From assembly GCA_003254925.1 (NCBI GenBank), contig QANZ01019886.1, positions 1 through 64,000 on the forward strand: 64,000 nucleotides of DNA, read 5' to 3'. Source of the DNA: Chamaecrista fasciculata. Lineage: Eukaryota > Streptophyta > Magnoliopsida > Fabales > Fabaceae. Positions 58,340 through 64,000 of this stretch are shown here, piece by piece. How positions within the stretch are numbered: the stretch's first letter is position 1; every line of letters starts with the position of its first letter. The notes under the pieces are model-generated. The model was given only the letters and a program-made list of their open reading frames with translations. It was not told the DNA's origin and did no database searches. The position numbers and the translations under genes were made by a program.

Positions 58340-59204
58340 GTACACAATATCATTTGTATATATTTTTTGGGTTGTCTCTAGGGAGTCAAAAATAAAATTA
58401 AGTTGATGCCAAGGAGTATGTGGGGTTGCTTTAGTTCCTCCTACGTTCAACCCTATTTCAAAGAGGGTAATGATTTTTGGCAGGTCAAAGTTGAAAGTTC
58501 AAATGCATACACTAAAACAATTCTAATTACTAGGTTAATGAATTAGACAACGGAATAATAGGAACAACACTCATAATGTTCATGTCTTGCTTTCATAATC
58601 AGTTTAATGAATGTATAAACTAAAACATGTCTTGCTTTGAATGTTACTTTTGTTTTCTCTGCAAATCTCTGAGACTTCAAACTAGAATGAGAAACTAGAC
58701 TTGCTTTGTGTAGTTAGTCTCCTTTTCAGTTTGAGTAAATCACTCTGTTTTGGTTTCTTTCTTTTGTTACTGTTATCCTTTTAAATTATTTTCTTCTTAC
58801 GTTCTCGATTAGATGCCACAAGTCTCCTTTTAATGCCTTGCCTTGATCATGGCATCAGGTTGACACTTATTGAATTTGATCATTTATCCATATATGTGAT
58901 GTAAATTTGATCTCATAAATCTATATTTTTTTAACTCTTTCAATTGGTTTAATTCTAAGATACTTTAATTTCTTTTTGATATTGTTGTAGTATGGGGAGT
59001 CTAGGATATAAGAGACAGGAAGATGAAGTAAAAACATCCAAGTCTTGGATTGCCAGTTCAATGGAGCTAAAAGTGCAGCAAGAATCAAGACATGGCCGGC
59101 AAATGCTCTCTATATCATAGTTTTTGTTATTTCCATTTAATTTCTTATAGATTTAACTTTTGGGTTTGGATTATAATGTATGTTCTTTCCTTGCTACATT
59201 CTCT

Positions 59205-59991
59205 TTGCAATATGCTCTACGAAAGTTGTTTCATGAAAGTCTAAGGCTTATATGTGTAATATATACATCACCAACATGTGGTCCATGTAGGACTTTGAAG
59301 CCAATTCTTAGTAAGGTATGTGAGAAAATGGGTTGGAATGTATGGCACATAATTCTTTACATGTTTCTATGACATGATGTTGATGTAGGTCTTTACATGC
59401 TTGGAATATATGGCACATAATTCTTTCCATTTGAAAATTCTAACTATGTTGCATAAGGCCCTGAGATGTTTGCCAATCACAATGGTTCAAAATTAATAAT
59501 TTATAAGCTAAAAGTGAAAGGATGAAATCAGATTTACTTGTGCTTGGATTATGTCAAATTTTAAACAAGTCAATCATGGTATGTAGGTTGAGGCTTGCCT
59601 TGATATGTTGGTGGATTTTCAGAAAAGAAGAAAAAAAGAAACTTAAACTTCTTTGCATCTGTTTCCATATGTTATACCTTTCTTGGATTAAAATTGACTG
59701 AGCCAATTAAATGTCATGCATGTGTATGTATGGTGAATAGACAAAAGATGTGTATGCATGTGTATAGGGAATTCGTGTAGACCTTCGCAATTTTCCTTAT
59801 TGAAAGAGAATGCTTTAAAATACACTAATTTGATTGGGTCAGGTTATCAGTAACCTTGAGCTTTCACAAGAAATTAGCAATGTTGGAGATTCAGTGGGTA
59901 TTATTTTATGGTGTATTGACAAAATAACTGAAGCAGCTGGAATCATGGGTACACCATGTGTGCAGTTTTTCAAAAACAAGGAGAATCTTAG
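59205..59991 (+). pseudogene. NTRC (NADPH-thioredoxin reductase C) thioredoxin-domain fragment
   Basis: 59205-59315 encodes [11 protein letters not shown] followed by [18 protein letters not shown] and a donor GTATGTG. The CGPC redox site and the linker wording are those of the C-terminal thioredoxin domain of plastid NTRC. 59911-59991 gives [21 protein letters not shown], including the cis-Pro loop (GTPC). The stretch between, which should hold the acidic central strand, is degenerate. The reductase domain and transit peptide are absent, so it is a captured fragment. 58991-59119, between this and the PARP fragment, has an open stretch I do not recognise. Confidence 0.78.
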
Positions 59992-62503
59992 GTCCTCATA
60001 AATTGACTATCCTTCCTTCCTTCTACTTATCATTATTGTCATTATCATTGGTTATGGTCTCTTCAATGTTGCTCCTTAAGTTACTGCTTTGATGCTGGTG
60101 GAGTCACTTATATCCATTTGATTGTTCGTCCATTGCATTATTTTTGCATCCTCACATGACATTTTATTTTATATTACACAAGGAATGCTCTTTGATTTAT
60201 TAAAGTTATTTTTTTTTCTAGAAACTATGGAAGCTGCTTTTCAACATCTATAAGTGTAATATGAAACTTCCATTTATTGTTACATACGCGAAAAATGTGC
60301 AAAAAATCTGAAACTAATATATTTGTGTAAAATATGCTATCAAGTTAAATAGTGAGTTACAGAATTTGTATGATTAATTTAAGCATATTGTGCAACACCT
60401 GCCAAGTTGGTCAAGAGAAGGTGAAAAGATTAAGTTGAATTAAAATAAGATTGCAACTCTTAGGAATGTGTTGAGGTCCGTTAATCCATTTTTCCTTTAC
60501 CTCTTTATTTGATTTTTTAACTATTGATTTGGCCTAAGGATAGGCTCACTCCAATTTTTTTAACTAACACCCCCTTTCTCTGAAATAGCCTTCCCATGAA
60601 AAGATTGGTGTTGTTGATTCCAATTAAATTATTCACCAAGGTATTCCCTCATTGGGGAATCAGGTGATCTCTCTTCCATAGTTTTAATTGTAAAATTTAT
60701 CTCATAATAGCACTAATAAGATATGCTTATTTGTTTTGATGTGCTTGATAGGGAGAAATGTAAACTGGGAAAGCACCATGACAGGGGGTAAGTTAAGCAC
60801 TATTTCATTTTTTAGTAAATTCTAAATGATAGGGTGTTATACTTTTTTGTACTATGTTTAAACATATAAAACTAGGATTGTTGTTGTATAAATTGTATCA
60901 ATTGTCAAGATTTTATGATTTTATTTGTTGATTTTAAAGTTAAGTTGTGAGGGTTCCCAATTATATAAATTGTCAAAAAAAAAAAACCCGTGCAAACGCA
61001 CAGGTCTTATGCTAGTGAACATAAATTCAAAGAGAGAAAGATAAAAAAAACTGTAAACAAACATTTTAGAAGTAGTCATGCATTATAAAGATAAATAGGG
61101 AGAAAATCAAAATGAAAAGCATTTAATCTTAGCACGATGTGTATTTACTGCGTGCGTGTTAGCAATTAGTAGCTGTTGTTAGCGCAACTTAAGCTACAAC
61201 ACACATACATTTCTCTTGTTTTAGATTAGATTAATACCATTCAAAGTCAAGGCTCCCTGTAACAACTTTTTGGCGAGAATTTTCTCTCTTCTGCTTTGTG
61301 AGATTTTTCTGAGATTTCTCTCCAAATTCTTGAGATCTAGGTCTTCCGTCTGGATCTAGTTTGAGAGTGTTTGTTTGTTTTTCCTCATCTCTTCTTTGAT
61401 CGAGCTTTGATCTAGTTTGTGGAGCTCATTTGTGCTTGTGCAATGTTGATTCGAGGAGTGTTAGCGTTCAATCGAGCGCGTTCTGGAAGTTATGGAAATG
61501 GAGGAGGATGCTGGTGGAGCGAGGTTAGGTTATATGGCTGTAGATGTGGTGTGGAGTAAAGAAGATTCGTCGGTTGTTGGAAAGAGAACGATGATCGGTA
61601 GGGTTTTAGCTTCGAAGAGATTTAGTAGAGGCATCTTCAAGAATACGCTTTTCAAAGGTTGGAATCTTAATGGAGATGTGAAGATCGGTGATATTGGAGG
61701 TAATCAGTTTATTTTCTCGTTTGATAATAACATTGATTGCAGTAGAGTATTGAGAGATAGGCCTTGGTTTGTAGTTGGATTCCTTATTTTGTTGCAAGAA
61801 TGGAATTGTTATTCTCCGTTGATTTCTTTTATGTATGGTCCTCCTAGGGCCACTCAGAGAGATGGTTTCTGAAAGATGCTTTTTGATCTTGCTCCAAGGT
61901 CTGATATCAGATGGCTTTGTGTAGGGGACTATAATGATATTTTGTTTCAATCTGAAAAGTGGGGAGGTAATATTAGATCTATAAATTCCTTCTCTATGTT
62001 TCATATTTGGGTGGATGATTACAGTATGGTAGAATTGGAGTTTAAGGGTCAGGTTTTTACTTGGTCCAATGGGCACAGTGATAGTAGTTTGATTAAGAAA
62101 GGTTGGATCGTGCTATGGGGAACATTAATTTCATATTGGAGTTTCCAAGAGCTTTGGTTTTTCATGTGGATTCTATTGAGTCTGATCATTGCATAACTGT
62201 TGTTGATTTTTTCATCTTTGATTGGAGATCCCCTGGGCTGTTCAGGTTCGAGAGTATATATGTGGGTGGAGCATGTTGATTATCCTTCTACTGTCAGGGA
62301 TGGGTGGCTGTTGGTTGATGTTGACACTTGTAGTGATTGCATTGATAACTTCATTGAAAGATTGAGGTGCTGTAAAGAAAAGTTGATTTGTTGGAGTAGG
62401 GTTGCTTTTCCTAATCAGAAAAAAAAAATTGATGAGCTCATGAAAGACATTGCTTCACTGAGACATGGTTGTATGACAATTGAGAAAGCTAATGAGATAA
62501 GGA

Positions 62504-63915
62504 CAGAGACGGAGCCAAGGGGGGGCCGGTGGGGGCCACGGCCCCCCCTAAATTTTTCGTAATTACTTATAAGTCCCAGTAATTCAAAGATAATTTTCTC
62601 TTATTCTGTTTAAACGCCCCCCCTAATTTTTAGTTGATGGCTTCTTAGTTCTAATTTTATAGTAGTTGGTGGGCCATATGTAATACTAGAGGCTTTGCGT
62701 GCCCTAACGGACACGCAAATATGTATGTAAAATAAATGAGGGACTAAATCGTTAACACAGTAACAAAGAAGGGATTAAAAAATAATTTTCTTCTTATTAT
62801 TAATTTTGTACTATAGTTTTAAAATGTGGATGACGAGAAAGGGGTAGAGCCATATAACATAAGATAAGATATATATATATATATATATTTAATAGATTAT
62901 CAAATCAAATAAGTATAAATTTGGATGGATACTGCAACTCTGCAAGCATGTGCGTTTTGGTCACCCCAAATATACACATAAATATATATTATATTATATC
63001 TAAATGGCCAAAAGATAAAGAAGACATCAAATAGAATGGTATCAAATAGAATGGTATACTATATACATATATCTTTAATGAGGTGTGACATCTCCTTATA
63101 TTAACTAGGATCAATAATTTTTTTCACTTTACTTCTTTTAGAAAATTTATTATTTTGGTCCCTAAATTTATATCAAATTAATTAATTAGTTTTTAAATAA
63201 TTAAAATGTATTACTCAGCCATTGAATTACTGCAATTGTCAACGATTTGGTCCCTGAGTCAAATTTAGGGACCAAATAGTATAAGTTTAGTACAAGTTTA
63301 GGAACTAAAAGTATAAAATTAGTTTAAATTCAAGGATCAAATAGCATTAATTTAGTACAAACTCAAGGATCAAAAAGTATAAAATTAGTTCAAAATCAGG
63401 GACCAAATTATCACCAATGACCAAATTGTTAATAATTGAAATATTTTATGGACCAAATCATGTATTTCAATTATTCAGGGACTGATTAGTTGACTCAGTG
63501 TAAATTTAGGGACCAAATAATAAGTTTTCTCTTTTTTTTTTTCTCTTATATAAGTACTCTTTTATTGATAAATTATTTCTCGTCTTATTTTGACATTTCC
63601 TATATCAACAGTAATTACATAATGAATTTTTTAAATTATGAAAATTATTAAAATAAAATTTATGAAATAATATGAAAATTACTTTCTAAGAAATTTTATA
63701 ATTGTCAAAGTTGAAAAAAATTAATCAAACATTTACAATAAGTATAACTAAATAATTTCTATTTTTTAAAACAACGAAGGTTATAAATAAAAAATAAAAG
63801 TATAATTTAATATTATTTTTATATTTAAATTTTTAATAATTATATTTTTTAATAGTTGTTAGAAAGAAAAAAAAAATTTGGCCCCCCCTATATAAAATTT
63901 CTACCTCCGTCCCTG
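62504..63915. mobile_element. Non-autonomous hAT element inserted in the LINE
   Basis: The ends CAGAGACGGAGCCA and, inverted, CAGGGACGGAGGTA bound 1412 bp, next to GGGGGGCC runs on both sides. The 8-bp duplication GATAAGGA is exact (62496-62503 and 63916-63923). CAGGGRCGGAG termini are common in plant hAT elements. No transposase frame is visible; a nested MITE lies at 63141-63530. Confidence 0.9.
63141..63530. mobile_element. Palindromic MITE, 'ACAATTGTCAACGATTTRGTCC' family, copy 2 (nested)
   Basis: GAAAATTTATTATTTTGGTCC and, inverted, GAAAACTTATTATTTGGTCC bound arms with several spaced GGGACCAAAT / CAAGGATCAAA units. Related to 13055-13378. It lies inside the hAT element at 62504-63915. 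Confidence 0.65.
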
Positions 63916-64000
63916 GATAAGGATGATGCTGGGAACTGGTTAGAAGATGAAGTGGAGATTGGTAGTTGTTTCAGAGACTTTTTTGCTGATCTCTTTTCTT

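Larger units (their letters stand above)
57752..61015 (+). mobile_element. Gene-fragment-carrying Helitron, right-hand part (5' end not located)
   Basis: The right end has hairpin CCCGTGC-AAAC-GCACAGG (60987-61004, one mismatch in the stem), a 7-nt spacer and CTAG at 61012-61015 followed by T. This is the same design and wording as 1156-1185. Upstream lie fragments of two unrelated host genes in the same direction (PARP at about 57815-58339, NTRC at 59205-59991) with their introns, the usual content of plant Helitrons. I set the left limit at the first captured sequence; the true TC end may lie further left, with a weak candidate near 57445. Confidence 0.58.
61016..64000 (+). mobile_element. 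L1-type LINE, internally deleted and interrupted
   Basis: 61240-61491 is a plausible 5' UTR. An ORF opens with ATG at 61492 and carries the DUF4283-type domain of plant L1 ORF1 (IGRVLASKRFSRGIFKNTL..., LRDRPWFVVGFLILLQEWN). From about 61805 it runs straight into the endonuclease of ORF2 (YGPPRATQRDGF, WLCVGDYNDIL, FKGQVFTWSNG, then SDHC near 62180), so the rest of ORF1 and the start of ORF2 are deleted. Frames shift several times. After an hAT insertion (62504-63915) the text resumes (DDAGNWLEDEVEIGSCF) and leaves the window before the reverse transcriptase. Confidence 0.82.

Noticed and set aside
1..64000. CRISPR array, riboswitch, bacterial operon or rRNA gene
   Set aside because: No regularly spaced spacer array or rRNA core sequence is present; the window is plant nuclear DNA.

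Overview
This is a plant nuclear window, most likely from a eudicot. It is AT-rich, has GT-AG introns, an SBP-box transcription factor gene with a miR156 site, a short plant-type TTTAGGG array, and a heavy load of plant transposons (Helitrons, hAT and Mutator-like MITEs, Ty1-copia, L1-type LINE, a TRIM-like element). I cannot name the species.

Three host genes look intact. (1) A single-exon BIG GRAIN 1-like gene (10710-11687, +, 325 aa). (2) An SPL6-like SBP-box gene (21867-25711, +), with three coding exons that join in frame to 481 aa and a miR156 target site at 25302-25321. (3) A CWC22 splicing-factor gene (32373-40324, -), with seven coding exons that join in frame to 834 aa. Its introns host a TRIM-like LTR element with a perfect 5-bp target duplication and a palindromic MITE. 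The three genes are unrelated in function and are not co-regulated in any way I can see.

The rest is transposon-derived. 1-1184 is the 3' part of a Helitron carrying an NAD-isocitrate dehydrogenase fragment. 1.5-10 kb, 13-20.3 kb and 27-31.3 kb are gene-poor and carry about a dozen palindromic MITEs, many with exact 9-bp (Mutator-like) or 8-bp (hAT) duplications, several SINE-like units, and an orphan exon of the Rab5 exchange factor VPS9A (17911-18081).

41.3-55.1 kb is a deep nest. Broken Ty1-copia copies are interrupted by a solo LTR (45507-47124, with an assembly gap), a MITE (47514-48244) and a second solo LTR (48471-50875). The second solo LTR holds an hAT element that appears to have captured the 5' end of an F-box gene. 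A separate three-level nest follows (Mutator-like MITE 51546-55103, solo LTR 51949-54446, palindromic MITE 52985-53414).

55.2-56.5 kb is a FAR1/FRS (MULE-transposase-derived) pseudogene. 57.7-61.0 kb looks like a second Helitron of the same family as the left-edge one, carrying side-by-side fragments of a poly(ADP-ribose) polymerase gene and an NTRC gene. 61.1-64.0 kb is an internally deleted L1-type LINE split by an hAT element with a perfect 8-bp duplication.

The most interesting signals are the repeated, independent cases of gene-fragment capture (two Helitrons, one hAT element, one orphan VPS9A exon). Family names rest on reading motifs by eye; no database search was run.
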